A DNA stretch of 64,000 nt from Capsaspora owczarzaki ATCC 30864 (Eukaryota; Opisthokonta; Filasterea): the NCBI RefSeq assembly GCF_000151315.2, contig NW_011887292.1, positions 2,271,181-2,335,180 of the forward strand, in the 5' to 3' direction. The number at the start of each line of letters is the position of its first letter. Position 1 is the stretch's first letter. The position numbers and the translations under genes were made by a program. Under the pieces are notes generated by a model. It was not told the DNA's origin. It did no database searches and saw nothing but the letters and a program-made list of their open reading frames with translations. Positions 35,807-51,200 of this stretch are shown one piece after another.

Positions 35807-37624
35807 ATGACGACGGGCGACGGGAAATCTGCCCATGCAGCAGTTCACGCTCCTCACTCGAGCAGCGCTAGCCACCACGTCGAGCCTTCAACTCATCACG
35901 AGCAGCCTCAACAACATCACCAGAGCCAGCACGAGCAACACCAGCTGCGCCCGCATCCGCACGAGTCACAAGAAAGGCACCATGAGAAGGCAGAGACCAT
36001 GGAGCAAGACCAACGCAAAGAAAAAGCGCACGTACACAAACGCAACGCCGATACGCTCGCTGCAAGTGACGAGGCGCTTGAGCGTGCCGCGAAAATCATC
36101 GAGGCCAGTGGCGGTGCCGAAGACCGTCGTATCACACGCGCCCAGGCGGCCAAGGCGCTGCGCAGTGGAACGACGCCGGATGCGCCTACTGCGCAAATGG
36201 GGACGCGGACCTCAGCTTCCTCCACCGCCTCCATGCGCGCGTCCAAGCCCAAAGCTGCGACAAAGACGAAACCGGGCGCACACAAAGATGAACGGGCACC
36301 CAAGCGCACAGAGAAAGGCAAAAAGGCACCCAAGAAGGCGAGCAAGACGGGGGCGAAAACAAAGAAGAACGCCGACGCCGCCCAGCAAGCCGTGTCCGAA
36401 GACAAAGCCGAGGAACGCGAGGAGCATGATGACAGCGGTGATGCTTCAACGCCTGTGGTCTTGCAGGGATCGGTGGAAAAGGAGCGCTCTCACGATGATG
36501 CCGAGATCGGCGCCAAGACCGACAGTGCTACAGCAGGAAGCTCGACCCCTTTGCTCACCGACTCTGACCCTTCAACTTTGGATCCAGCAACCATGGACAC
36601 TACTCACGCCTTGGAATCCGTGAGCGCGAGCGGTGGCCATGATCGAACTTCCACCGCAACCGAGGCGGCAGCGTCCACGAGTGCTGACAACACCACCAAG
36701 AAGGACGAGCTCGATGTGCACAACAGAAACGCCGTCCAAGCCATGACCATGAATCAGCACCAGCACAGCGCGATGCGTACCAGTGAAGAGGCACCTAAGG
36801 CTCGCAACCTGGAGCATGGGCGGATTTTCTTCTTCTACCGCCCAAAGGTGATGCTGTCGGAGGCGCAGGGCATGGACGACGTCCAGCGCTTCCACATTTT
36901 ACTCTGCCCCGAGACTGGATCTCTGGCCACCGCCGCAACGGCTGACATGAGTACTCACAAGACCGTCAAGCGCGTCATCAACGTGGGTCGCAAGCACCTG
37001 CCCAACATTGGCAAGCACGAGACAGTGTGGGCATTTGTGAGCAAAGCGTCCGTTGAGCTGTCCGAGGTAGAAGCGGTGCTCGAGAAGGAGCAGTACTCCA
37101 CCAAAACAATAGGCGAGCGCACTGTCGAAGGCGAGCGTCCGGCAGGCGAGGGTGTGTACGCGTTGGTCGACGTTCACGGCCACTCGCATCTCGTGTACAG
37201 TTTGCAACTGCCGCGCGACCTCGGTGATGTTCAGCATTCCTTCAACATTGGAGAAGAAGGGTCCTTCCTCATGCAGGTGCGCAACCCCTTCTTCCAACCC
37301 ACGGACGCTGCTCTCGAGCGAGCGGGCAGTCAACGCTTGGGCCTGAGCGACGAGGACAAAGTCGCCTATCCTCAGCAGCTCATCGACAAGTTTGAAGGCA
37401 AACGCTGGGCTCCCGTCCGCGACACTCGTATGCTGGACTTTGACAATGTCGAGCTCTTGTTGATTGGCGCGCACGAAGATGTCGCTGCTTCGTTGGGTGC
37501 ACACGGGCAAGCCATTGTCGATGCCTCCAAAGTTCGCGTGAATCCTCGCCAAGTCCTGCAAGAGCTAGGACTCCAGCCTCGCGAGCACCCCATCGCACCT
37601 GTGCTTACCGGCGATTGGAAGTGA
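35807..37624 (+). CDS. Conserved nuclear-looking protein: disordered Lys/Ala-rich N half, globular C-terminal domain
   Basis: The frame from the first in-frame ATG (35807) gives 605 aa. A short 5' exon at 35681-35696 ending in GTAAGT could splice to about 35778 in frame, adding ~15 residues, so the start is unsure. The N-terminal half has a His/Gln-rich patch, then RRITRAQAAKAL and a histone-H1-like Lys/Ala/Thr-rich block (about residues 130-200), then acidic Ser/Thr-rich sequence. The last ~280 residues form a compact domain beginning GRIFFFYRPKVMLSEAQ and continuing through DDVQRFHILLCPE, GEGVYALVDVHG and HLVYSLQLPRDLG. I recall similar domains in uncharacterised fungal proteins but cannot name the family. 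Basic tracts suggest nuclear localisation or DNA binding (inference). An AATAAA lies at 37638. Confidence 0.8.
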   Translation: MTTGDGKSAHAAVHAPHSSSASHHVEPSTHHEQPQQHHQSQHEQHQLRPHPHESQERHHEKAETMEQDQRKEKAHVHKRNADTLAASDEALERAAKIIEASGGAEDRRITRAQAAKALRSGTTPDAPTAQMGTRTSASSTASMRASKPKAATKTKPGAHKDERAPKRTEKGKKAPKKASKTGAKTKKNADAAQQAVSEDKAEEREEHDDSGDASTPVVLQGSVEKERSHDDAEIGAKTDSATAGSSTPLLTDSDPSTLDPATMDTTHALESVSASGGHDRTSTATEAAASTSADNTTKKDELDVHNRNAVQAMTMNQHQHSAMRTSEEAPKARNLEHGRIFFFYRPKVMLSEAQGMDDVQRFHILLCPETGSLATAATADMSTHKTVKRVINVGRKHLPNIGKHETVWAFVSKASVELSEVEAVLEKEQYSTKTIGERTVEGERPAGEGVYALVDVHGHSHLVYSLQLPRDLGDVQHSFNIGEEGSFLMQVRNPFFQPTDAALERAGSQRLGLSDEDKVAYPQQLIDKFEGKRWAPVRDTRMLDFDNVELLLIGAHEDVAASLGAHGQAIVDASKVRVNPRQVLQELGLQPREHPIAPVLTGDWK

Positions 37625-41300
<3,676 letters not shown>

Positions 41301-41508
41301 TCAAATCTGAAACAAATGAAACAAAGACTAGCACAAGTTAAAGTACAAGTAGTTCCGTTGGTGCACATTTTTTTTCGTGATCTTAATGCTTTGATGTCCC
41401 ACAAACGAGAATCGTCGAGAGCAAAGTCGGATCAAATCTTGGCTGATTCAAAGTTATCTACAGTTGCAGCAATTCAGTGCAGGACAGTCTCACTTTGCAA
41501 TTGATGAA
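41301..41508. promoter_or_regulatory. Short divergent promoter region (ENTPD / UBXN6)
   Basis: Only 208 bases separate the two start codons, so the two genes probably share or abut promoters. Confidence 0.4.
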
Positions 41509-43322
41509 ATGAAAAAGTTCATTGCCAATATCAAGTTCATTGGCTCTGGCAAGGGGCATTCGATGCTGGACAATGGCAAGAAGCCGGATGCCAAGCCAGC
41601 CGCAGCCGCTGCTCCTGTTCGCCAGCCGCCAAAGGAGCAATCTGCTGCAGCAAAGGCGAGTGTGATGGTGTGATAGAGGCCCGGGGTCTGGGTTTGGAGG
41701 ACGGGACTGGGTTGATGATGACGCTGCGGCAAAGCAACCCGCGCAAAGCCATCTTGACTGACTTCATGAACTTGCTGATCGCTTTTGCTGTTTTGCTGTT
41801 TGGCCTTGTTGGCAGGCTGCCATGGAGCGCGTTGCTGCAGCTCAAGCGAGAAACCAGCCTGCAAAGCCGACGCCCAAGATGAGCATGATGCAGTCTGCGA
41901 TGGCCAGCGAGCCACAGCCAGCCGCCAAAGCGTCATCAACGTCGAGCAGCTCTAGCAGCAGCAGCAGCAGTAGTAGTAGTGTGCCGTTGGTGCAGGAGGA
42001 GCGGTCGGAATCGGCGTAGTAGTAGTGTGCCGTTGGTGCAGGAGGAGCGGTCGGAATCGGCGTCCGCAGAGCCGTTCTTGTCCATTGGCGGTGGATCCGA
42101 GCAGCTCAAGTACAATTGCTCCCTCTGCTCTGCCGTCCACACTGCGGATGCGATTCAGTCGCATACCCTGGAGTGCCTCGAGCAATTTACAGAGGGCGAG
42201 GAGGCACCTGTGCTTCGCGCCGTCTTCCGGTTGTTCCGGCTCAACGGGTACCAGCCCTTCCCACACATTCAAGCACACCGCGCTGCTGCTGGGGCGTCGT
42301 CCACACCATCTGCAGGTGCTGGTGCTGCTGCGTCCGTGGACGCGTCCGCCGCCGCCGCTGCAACATCTGCAGCCCGACTCCAAACATGCTCGCAAACCTT
42401 GCTGCAATGCTTGGACAACATCCTCCACAACCCCAGCGAGCCAAAGTTCCGTCGGATGCGCAAGGGCAACAAGGCGTTAAGCGAAAAGGTGCTGTCTCTC
42501 TCTGGCGCCAGTGAGTTTCTGGTCGCGTGCGGGTTTCAGGAGGTCGTGGAGGTTGCCGTCGTGCCAACGGATGGCGCGCCCAGCACAGCCGCCCCCGAGC
42601 CGTTGTTTGTGTTTGCAGCAACGGCTTCCCTGGAGCTGCTGCAGTGCGCCCGGGACTGCCTCGCCGACGGGCCGCCCAAGCCTCCACGCCCGACGGTTGA
42701 GCGCAACGTCAAGCTCTTCCCTGTTGGAGCATCGGCCACCTTTGTTTCCAACAAGTTTGACTTGCCAGCAGCCTTCTACGAGCTTTCTGCCACAGAACTC
42801 AAGGAGCAGCAGCAAACGCGCACGCGAGAGCTCGAGCTGCAATCCATGTTGCGCACCAAAGCGATGCGCGCGGCCGACCTGCAGGCAAATCGCCGTCAGT
42901 ACCGGTTTGTGTGCGTGCGATGCCGGTTTATGGATGGCCTGGTTGTGCAAATGATGTTTGAGACGTGGGAGTCTCTTGCCGATGTGTACAACGCCCTCCG
43001 TCGCCTTTTCAAACCCGAGTGCGCCGAGCTCGCAGGAGTGATGCAACTCGCGCTGCCTGCCACAACGCTTGCTGCACTACGTGCGCGTTCGCCGCGTCCG
43101 CAAGCGGCAGGTGCATCGAGTAACTCGGCACCTCCTGCTCCTGGGGACGGCCTTTTGGAATCTGGCGAGTTGGCAGACAGCTCGGATGTGATCCTGTCCA
43201 ACACTGCACTAGTGCCAGCTGCGCTCGTGAACGCCGTGTTCCCAAGTGGTGCTCTTGGTGACACGACCAATTCCTTGTTGCTGTTTTCTGACGCCGTGTT
43301 GCAAATGATTGATGTGAATTAG
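41509..43322 (+). CDS. UBXN6: UBXN6-like p97/VCP cofactor (PUB and UBX domains), reading frame interrupted by a 46-bp duplication
   Basis: Two exons, 41509-41661 and 41816-43322. The start MKKFIANIKF matches animal UBXN6. Following are a Ser-rich stretch, a Cys/His pair segment (YNCSLCSAV...HTLECL), a PUB domain (about 42195-42570: VLRAVFRLFRLNGY, CLDNILHNPSEPKFRRMR, FLVACGFQEV), a conserved FELPxxFxxLTAEE-like stretch (FDLPAAFYELSATELKEQQ), RTKAMR, and a C-terminal UBX domain (VRCRFMDGLVVQMMFE, ending LVPAALVNAVF). UBXN6 binds p97/VCP through PUB and acts in endolysosomal sorting and ERAD. The upstream frame stops at 42017 because bases 41971-42016 are repeated exactly at 42017-42062; the downstream frame is shifted by one. 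Confidence 0.9.
41971..42062 (+). repeat. Exact 46-bp tandem duplication inside UBXN6 coding sequence
   Basis: Copy 1 is 41971-42016 and copy 2 is 42017-42062, identical over 46 bases. 46 is not a multiple of three, so the frame shifts. Confidence 0.97.
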
Positions 43323-43508
43323 CGTTTGTAATACAGTACAGTTACTTTTTGGACTGTGTCGACGCCGCATCTCTCCTTCCTTTGTACAGTAGCATTTGAC
43401 AGATAGAGTTTGCATCAATGTACTTGTGCTTTGTACTTTCTGTATGTTATGGGTTTTGACCACTCTTCATTCAATTCTTGCTCTTTGTGTGACTGAGCAT
43501 ACCCCAGA

Positions 43509-44233
43509 ATGGCCTATTCCGTGATGCGTGCAGCCGAGCTTGCGGCCTTGCTTCGCGCTCCCAAGCTCGCAGGCGAACCTACACCCAAGTGAGCCTTCGA
43601 CTCAGTGTTCGGCCGCGGGAGTTGCGTGGGGGTTGCCCCACGGATGCGAGAGACTGACCTTGGTTTCGCTTCTGTTTCGCCTCCGTTGAACAGGTTTGTT
43701 GTCATCGATGTTCGCGACCACGACTTTCAGGTGCGGATTTTCAACTTGTTGAATTTGAATGCAAGCAACCGACTCTTCTGTGTGATGGCGGTCATCGGGG
43801 GAGTGCAGCTCACTATTATTATTGTTCAACCCGACATCGTTGGTCCGTGTTGGTATTGGTAGGGTGGCAACATTGCAGGCTGTGTCAATGTGCCGTCCGC
43901 GACCATCAGCAAGGCCATCGACGAGCTGGTGGAGCAGTATGGTCAGCACGACATGGTCATCTTTCACTGCATGTACAGGTAACATTTTAGTATTTCAATT
44001 GTGTTTGTTTCGTTTTGTTTCGTTCTTGGTCTGAGATGCTCAACTTGCTCGAGTATATTCGCAGTCAACAACGGGGACCCTCCTGCGCAAAGTATTTCGC
44101 AAGGAACCTGGATGCTCGGAAGCACCTGGCACAAGTGTACTGCCTCGAGGGAGGCTTTCGTAGCTGGGCGCAGCAGTTTGGCCGGGATTCGAGTTTGACA
44201 GCCAACTTTGATCCTGATGCTGCTTTTGATTGA
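43509..44233 (+). CDS. Small CDC25/ACR2-type rhodanese-fold phosphatase or arsenate reductase
   Basis: Four exons: 43509-43588, 43694-43730, 43863-43978 and 44065-44233; phases agree and the protein is 133 aa. FVVIDVRDHDFQ and GGNIAGCVNVPS are the CDC25/rhodanese core. The catalytic loop is HCMYSQQRGPSCAKYF, with Cys and Arg of CX5R intact, followed by CLEGGFRSW. The protein is a lone catalytic domain without the long regulatory N terminus of animal CDC25. In size and loop (HCxxSQxRGP) it resembles plant Arath;CDC25/ACR2 and small yeast homologues. It could be a protein phosphatase or an arsenate reductase; sequence alone does not decide. Its stop lies 108 bp from that of the convergent amine oxidase. 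Confidence 0.92.
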
Positions 44234-44341
44234 TTGATGGATGGATGGATGCACAAGGCAAGCTTGCAAATGATAATCTGAAATCCAAAAAAACAAAAAC
44301 AACGACGCGACACACCACACAAAACGAGAACGAACAATTTT

Positions 44342-47300
44342 TTAGAGCCGTGATGCAGGCGTGGTCGCTTGTTCGCGTGCCAAGGCCGCCAGAGCCTGGT
44401 CGGCAGCCGTCACACCAGTCTCCATAGCGTGCTGAATGCAGGCAGTGGCATCAAGAGCAGCGCCTTCGCCGGCAAAGAAAACGCGGTCACCAATCGGTCG
44501 CGCAATCGCCTGCCGGCCGCTGCGATCGCCACCGACAGTGCTGCAGCTGTAAGCGCCGCGCACGAAAGGGTGGTCTAGCCAATGGTACACTTCTGCACCG
44601 GTCGCGTAGGTCGTGGCAGGATTGGGCAGAGTGGGTGTGCTATAGCACGGTAACAAACCCCAAATAAATCCAAAAACATTACACACAAAGCAAAAAAGGA
44701 GGAGGTGAGCAAAACAGAAACCAGCGTCGCGTTGACAACAACCACACCGCAAAAAAAACAAAAAAAACCTGACCGAAGAACCGCATCCAACTGGCGCAAA
44801 AACTCGACCACAATCTCGTCGGGAGACATGAGGTACAGACGAGTAGCAATCGATCCGGACGCAAAGCCAGTGATGACAACCTGCTCGTCGTTGGCGGCAG
44901 GCGCAGCGGAAGGAACATTCATCCACACTTGCTGGATGAACATGCCTGGTGCAAAGAGGACGCCAATGTCTTGCGTCCAGAATCGGCGCGAGAAGCGAAT
45001 CATCACTTTGGTCGCAGAGTTCATGGAAACCTGCTGCAGAGCCAGCTGCTTCGCTGGCGGCAGTGCAGGCACAAATTCGACATCCTCGTCGTGGAGAACG
45101 GTGAGCGGAACGGTGACAATGACGTGCGAGGCAACGAGTTCATCGCCGTGTTGATCAATGATCCGGAAACGATCGGGAGCCTCGTGCACAACCACCTTCG
45201 CCTGGCAGTTGAGACGCACTGTTGCGCCTTGTGCATGGCCGACAAGAGAATCCACAAGTTGCTGATTGGTCGCGGTGAGCCTGACAAGGTCCAAGGAACA
45301 AGGGGGGGGGGACAAGATCATTGAGTACATTTGTCTGTCACTCGCTTTGCTTTTTTACTGATCAAACACCAAGCGAATATACTTACCGGTAGTTTGCGCG
45401 GCCATGCGGCCAATGAGCATCCTCGCGCGCCGTCTCCACCGCGCCATGCGTGTTCCAGAGCGCACCCGCCGTTTGCGTGCTGATCGCATCGAGAATTTGC
45501 GCTGTTTGAACGGTTGCGTTGAACTTGAGAGCAATCGCCCGCAGAGAGAGCTTGGACCATTCGCCCACCTCCTCCGCCCAGCGGGTGCGCTCCTCCGCCG
45601 AAAGCTTCTTGTAGGCCAGAGAGTCCGGAAGATCGAGGATGGCGGCCTTTTCGCCAAGCGCGGCAACGTGGTCCAAGATGCGGCCCGCTGCGACATAGTG
45701 GGGATTGCTCTCGTCGTCGAACGGACGGAGCTCACCATCCAGCGCAACCTTGATGCCAGCAAAGGCCGGTTGGTCGGGCTCGTAGTGCCACAGCTGGTCG
45801 AATTGCCACTTTTCAGCCTTCATCAAGTTGAAGAAGCGACAGCTTTGGTCGCCGTGGCAAAACTCGCCGCCGACCGAGACTGGACGGTCTACCAGGGTGT
45901 TAGTCGAGCGCAGTCGACCACCCAGACGATCGCCCGCTTCAAGAATGGTGACTCGCGGAGGGGTAGAGCCGACGAAGGGCACACGGGTGACTGGCTCGGT
46001 GCCGGTTTCGCCAACGCGACGCCCAAGCAGCGCAGCAGCAGCGCACAGGCCAGCAGCACCTCCACCAAGAATGACTACGTGCGGAGGCTGAGGCTGCTTG
46101 CTGCGGAGCTGCGACGGAGCGGCAGATGCAAGTCTGCTCGCATTGCCCGTGGCTTCGCTCAGGGAGGGCGTCAGTTCACACTGGTACGTCTCCTGCAAGA
46201 GCTGGAACCACTCAAATGGAAGGCCGAATGAGGCGGCCAAATCAAACGCGACCTGTTCGCGGTGCGTCGCTCCACAGACGGCGGCAAGGAATTGGCGCAG
46301 AATCGAGGTATTCAGACGTGTGGCAGTCTCGACCAAGGCACCCTCATTGCTTCGCACAGGGAAGGGCAGGGAGGCGCCACCCTGAGGGGCACGAGGCATG
46401 GCCGGGCCGGACGGCGAGAGCGACAAAAACTGGGCACGGCCACTCTGGAAGCGTGGAAAGCTCGCGGGCAGCCCCCAAGCGGGGTGCTTGACAAAGGCAA
46501 AGCCCAGGGCAGCAAGACAGCTCTCGTTCACGCGTGACGATGCGTCGGCAGCGATGGCAGCGAGGATGGCCTTGGGTCGGCTGTGACCGCTGGCAATAGC
46601 GTAAAGGCGAATTGTCTGTCATGTAGCAAATGAATTTCACGACGCGAAACATGGGGGGTACCGCGCACACGTGAGTGATTGATCGCTTGCCCTACACGAC
46701 ATCCACAACGAAAGGCATGCATGCGCGGTGGAGGATTGCTTGTTCTTCTTTTTCTTTTTTTACCTTTGTGGCAGCGGCAACCAGCTGAATGGCAATGCAG
46801 CGATCCTGCTCATGTTCTGGAACAGACAGGAAGGAAATCCATGCCATGTTGCAGATCGGGTAGTACTCAAACACAATGGACGCACGCAGCAGGAGGCGAT
46901 GCACGTCGTCAAAGTTGACGTCGGGGGCGGGCAGCGCACCAGAGCAGGCCGGAAGAGCAGCAGCCTGCGGACTGTTCGGCTGGAGACCCGCGCATGGGAA
47001 TCCGTTTGAACATCCAGACAGTGGCGACAGAATCGGTGCAGGAGCGGCGGCAGGTTTTTCCTGCGACGATCCGAGCGGGACGCAGAATCGCCCCGTGGCA
47101 GTCAAGGCGCCGTGCAACACCTGCAGACCAGAAGCGGTGGAGGAGGACTCGTAGGAGCTTTGCACAGTAATCCTCCGTGCATCCGTCGGGAGCGCTGTTG
47201 CGGGTTGCTGCTGCTGGGTTTGGGCATGATTCGCAACAGCGGCACCGCATCGGTAGAGCGGGTCGAGCAGCAGCGATCGGAGGGCAGATTGCTCCTCTTG

Positions 47301-47796
47301 CAGCCGATTGACTAAGAAGCGCGAGGAGAAGATGTTCACAACAGCAACAACAAGAACAAGAACAACGTGAGCGCGAGGTTTTGCACCGCTGCGTTTGAGT
47401 GCGAAAAACAGAAGCGACGTCATGGCCGTCTCAAAACACAGCGCACGCGGATCTGGACGCAACAACAGGCAGAACAATAGAGCAACAACAAAAAGCAAGA
47501 GCAAACTAAATGGGGGAAATGCCCGCACCGAAGGCAGTGGTCTGCGTTGCAAAGGCGTGGACGAGCGGCGAGGGCGGCGGAGGAGTAGTGGCGCGAGAAG
47601 TCGCTGCCGCTCGTTCAGTTGGAGCAGCGGCAGTGGCACTGCGTGGGGCAGGAGCGGCGCCGCTGCGCACACGGAGGAGATCGTGCGGATGTGGAATGAA
47701 TGCTGCGAGCTGAGGGAGCTCGGTGGCGACGCGGGTGAGCAAGCCACGCGCAGCGTCCGTGCTCAGCACTGCACAATCAACAATCGCACACTGCAT
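44342..47796 (-). CDS. FAD-dependent amine oxidase (MAO/LSD1/polyamine-oxidase superfamily) with helical N-terminal region
   Basis: Best model has six exons: 47796-47529, 47452-47387, 47311-46764, 46615-45387, 45280-44774 and 44639-44342; phases agree and the protein is 971 aa. The Rossmann motif is VVILGGGAAGLCAAAAL, followed by VTILEAGDRLGGRL. The substrate domain contains VIVTVPLTVL, and the FAD C-terminal motif is GDRVFFAGEG. The first ~450 residues are helical and Ala/Leu-rich, perhaps an alpha-solenoid, with a Pro/Ala-rich segment; I see no SWIRM or Tower domain. Starting instead at 47423 would put a hydrophobic stretch in frame, but that stretch looks like a 75-nt intron (47386-47312) and its removal keeps frame. 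Substrate unknown: polyamine, monoamine or methyl-lysine are all possible. Confidence 0.87.
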
Positions 47797-48246
47797 TGGA
47801 TAGTGGATGGAGAACAAGAAGTGACCTCGACAAGACTCGCCAGTTTAGTGCTGGAAATTGAATGGAAAAATGGAAATTCTCAGCATTTTAGAGAGAGGCT
47901 TTGAACCAAAAGGCGAACGGGTTGTGTGAAGAAGGTGGCATTGGAAGGGTTTGGCGTTGTTCGAGATCAATCGCCTCTTCTCCAGCTGTTCACCGCAATC
48001 TAGCAAAAAACTCTACGGGATCTAAAACAGCAATCCGAGACAAGTAGCCCTTGTCGGAGTCTCTGCTATTGTACTGTTCTGCACTGTCAATCCGATTCAC
48101 TGGATCGAAGATCTAACGGCTCATGCTGACGAAATCCCGAGGTGTGTAGCTGTTTGTTACTATTTTGTTTTCTTGTTCACTCCCCCTCTATTTCTCTGTC
48201 TTTACCACTTCTTTTCCTCAGCCGAGCAGCAGAGCGAGCTTGAGAG
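47797..48246. promoter_or_regulatory. Divergent intergenic region (amine oxidase / STRIP)
   Basis: 450 bases between the two start codons, with no further gene or repeat seen. Confidence 0.35.
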
Positions 48247-51200
48247 ATGGGCGACCAGGACGATCAGGCACCACCACCGTCGTTGTCGGTTGCCGCTGCC
48301 GCCGCCGCCGCTGCTGCTGCTGGCCCACGTCGGTTCTTTGCCGAGACTGGCCAGATTGGCGAGAAGCCCCCGCCGGGCTCCAAGAAGGAGGAGCGCGCAC
48401 CGACTGGCGAGGCGAGTTGAACTATTGGCTTTTTTTTTTTTTTTTTTTTTTTTTTGATTTCGCTGGCTTTTTTACCATTGTCTCTCTCTCTTCTCGGTTG
48501 CCTTCCTACCCCCACAACCCCCACCGCGCGTCTGGGCAAAAGCACTCTGCATTTGCGACAATCGCACGTCGTTGCGCAGTGCTCATGGCGTGGTCTTGCC
48601 CCTCTGCTTCTTTTGACCTTAATCCAAACAAACAACAAAGCAACCGTCTTTTTTATTTGAAAATTCATTCGTTTCAGTTTGTTTGACTTTGCATTGACTA
48701 CCAATTCAAAGCCAGTTGTCTGTTTCCCCACTCCTGCCAACTCACCTCTGCAAAATGCACCTTGGATGTCAACAGGAAGGCCCGCCCAAGGCAACGGAAG
48801 ACGGCGCGATCGACTCGTTCTCGGTTCTCAAGTGAGTGCGCTGCTTTACTCGACTCGACTGTTGCAACAATGCTTGTTGGCTGCTTTGGTCCACTTTTTT
48901 GCGTGCGTCTCACATTTTGGTACCACCCAACATTTTTTTTTTTGTTTTTTCAGACTCGCGGTCTTGGCCAAGAAGGGCGAACTCGCTGCGCGCGATCTCG
49001 AGCAAGAGCCTCCGTTCCTGTTTGAATATGCAGACACGGATTCGTTCGAGCACGAGCTGTGCGAATTCTTCTCGTATGCCGAAAACAAGGAAATTGCAGC
49101 AGGCAAGGAGGTGTTTGAGCGAGACTTTGGCACCAGCTGGCTGTCGGCGTCGGAAAAGAAGCGCGAGTCGTTCATTTTTGGCTGCCTCGACCGCTGCGAG
49201 GTTGCCTCGCTCCCTGCACGTCTGACTGCACTCCGGCAGCTTGCGTACATTGCGCAAGGTGTGTTTGGAGAGTGCGCTCACGATCCTGCTCGCCAAATGA
49301 AGGCGATTCGCGACAACACTCTCCTGTTGTACAAGTGTGACGCGCTTCCCTTGCTCCTACTCTTGCTGAGAAAGGCGCTTGTGGCTGCTCCTGAGCCCTC
49401 CAATGGCACTGAAGCCAATGCCGTCCCGCAAGCAGCCCCAACAAGCGCTCATCACGCCGGCGACGCATCTGCCACCACCCAACCTCGCCAGGGTACACAC
49501 TCACACAACGCGCCTCCACCTCCCCATGCCTTCCTCGTGACCAATGTCACAACCGGAGCGGTTGCCGGACCAACCCCCGCGACCTTTCAGCAACAGCAAC
49601 AACAGCAACAACAACAACAACAGGCCGGCGGGCTTCCCGCGTCGCGCGCAACACTGGAACACAACCGCGAGCTGCGCTTGATTGCCGGTCTTCTGTATTT
49701 TATTGTTGAGGTGATCCGGCGGGTGGGCACTGACAAGCAGCGCGTGCATCTCGTCACCGAGCTGCTCACGCCGTTCAGCATGCCGTCAGACTCGCAAGCA
49801 CATGCCGGCGACAACGCGTCTCGTCCGCAACCCGTGGGCGGACAGTCGCCGCATCTGGGCGTTGGTGGTGAACACGATTTCGGCAACCACGATTACACGC
49901 AACTTCCTCCTGGAGTGGGTGTTCCTGGCTCTGCATCAGCCTCGTCGCCTGCCGCCGCGTCCGGCTCGCCAAAGCCTGCAGCCCATTCGTATACGATGGT
50001 CACATTGCTCTTCAATTGCATTTCGCAGTTTGGGGAGGACGAGCACACGGAGCACTTGCCCATCCGCAAAGTGTTGCTGCTTCTCTGGAAGCTCGTCCTC
50101 GTTTGCTATGGCGACAGCACCGCTGTTGCCGAGCGAACTCGGCAAGGTCGCCTCAAAGCCGGCCTCCCGCTCGAAAAGCCCGATCGACGGGTCAAGGCTC
50201 GCAAGCTCGATCTGGAGGCGTTCGTCATCAACAGCAACGAAAAGTACTATGGCTACCACGGCCACTCGAACACTCCGAGTGGTGCCGTTTCTCGCTTCTC
50301 AAACGAGGCCGACGAGGAGCTCGATTATTCTCTCGTCGACGCCATGTCTGCTGCCAGCCGCGGCGACGGCGACGACGTTTCCCTTGCCAGCGTCTCAAGT
50401 ACAGACAGCGTCGCCAGCACGGCCAGTGTGAGCACCATTCCAGCTGCGACCCCCTTCGGCAGCGCGGGGTACGACGCCAACTTTTGGCGCTCGCACACCC
50501 CGGACATTCCGCCACCCATCAACGAGGGCCTGTATGTGCTTCGCCAGCACTTGTACGAGTCGCTGGCGGAACACCAAATTGCCATGGAGGCCAAGCCGTA
50601 CGCCGTGTTTCTCCACAAGATTGAGAAGGAGCGCGCGCGACAGCAGCATCTACACGACCTGGAGCTGGACGTCGACAGCGCTCTGGCATTCAGCCGCAGC
50701 AATAGCAGCGGCGACGCGAACGGCGAAGGCGTCGTGAGTGACATGGACGTCGGGGATGAAAATGTGCAGGACGTCGTGAGCGAGGAAGACCAACGCATTG
50801 CGCGCGAGCTTCTGGGCCACCCAGCGGCTTCCCAGTTCTTGTCCGCAGCCCTCAACACGAGCGACCGTCCATCTCCTTCCCCCGCAGCCGAGTTTTCATC
50901 ATCATCGTCGGGATCGCCGCTGCCAGCGGCAGCCGCCACCCCACCCAAGTTGCCCGACCGCGTTCCAACCACGCACGTCGTGCCACCTGCTCCCAACGCT
51001 GCTTTCGCCCCCAAGCCCACTCAGCGCCAGACACCCCTGCAACATCTCGGCAGCGTCGACGACCTGTACAGCGCGTTGCTGCCCAACATGGGTCGCTACG
51101 TGGTTGTCCTGCTCAAGATTTTGCTTGCCTCCGCCCCTGCCGCGAAGGGATACAAGGGTGCTATTAATCTGATGGGTGAAATTTTGCACGGTAAGGAGCG

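Noticed and set aside
47312-47423. Type II membrane anchor at the start of the amine oxidase
   Set aside because: The hydrophobic codons are GTT/CTT-rich intron sequence ending in TTCTTAG; removing it keeps frame and joins helical exons.
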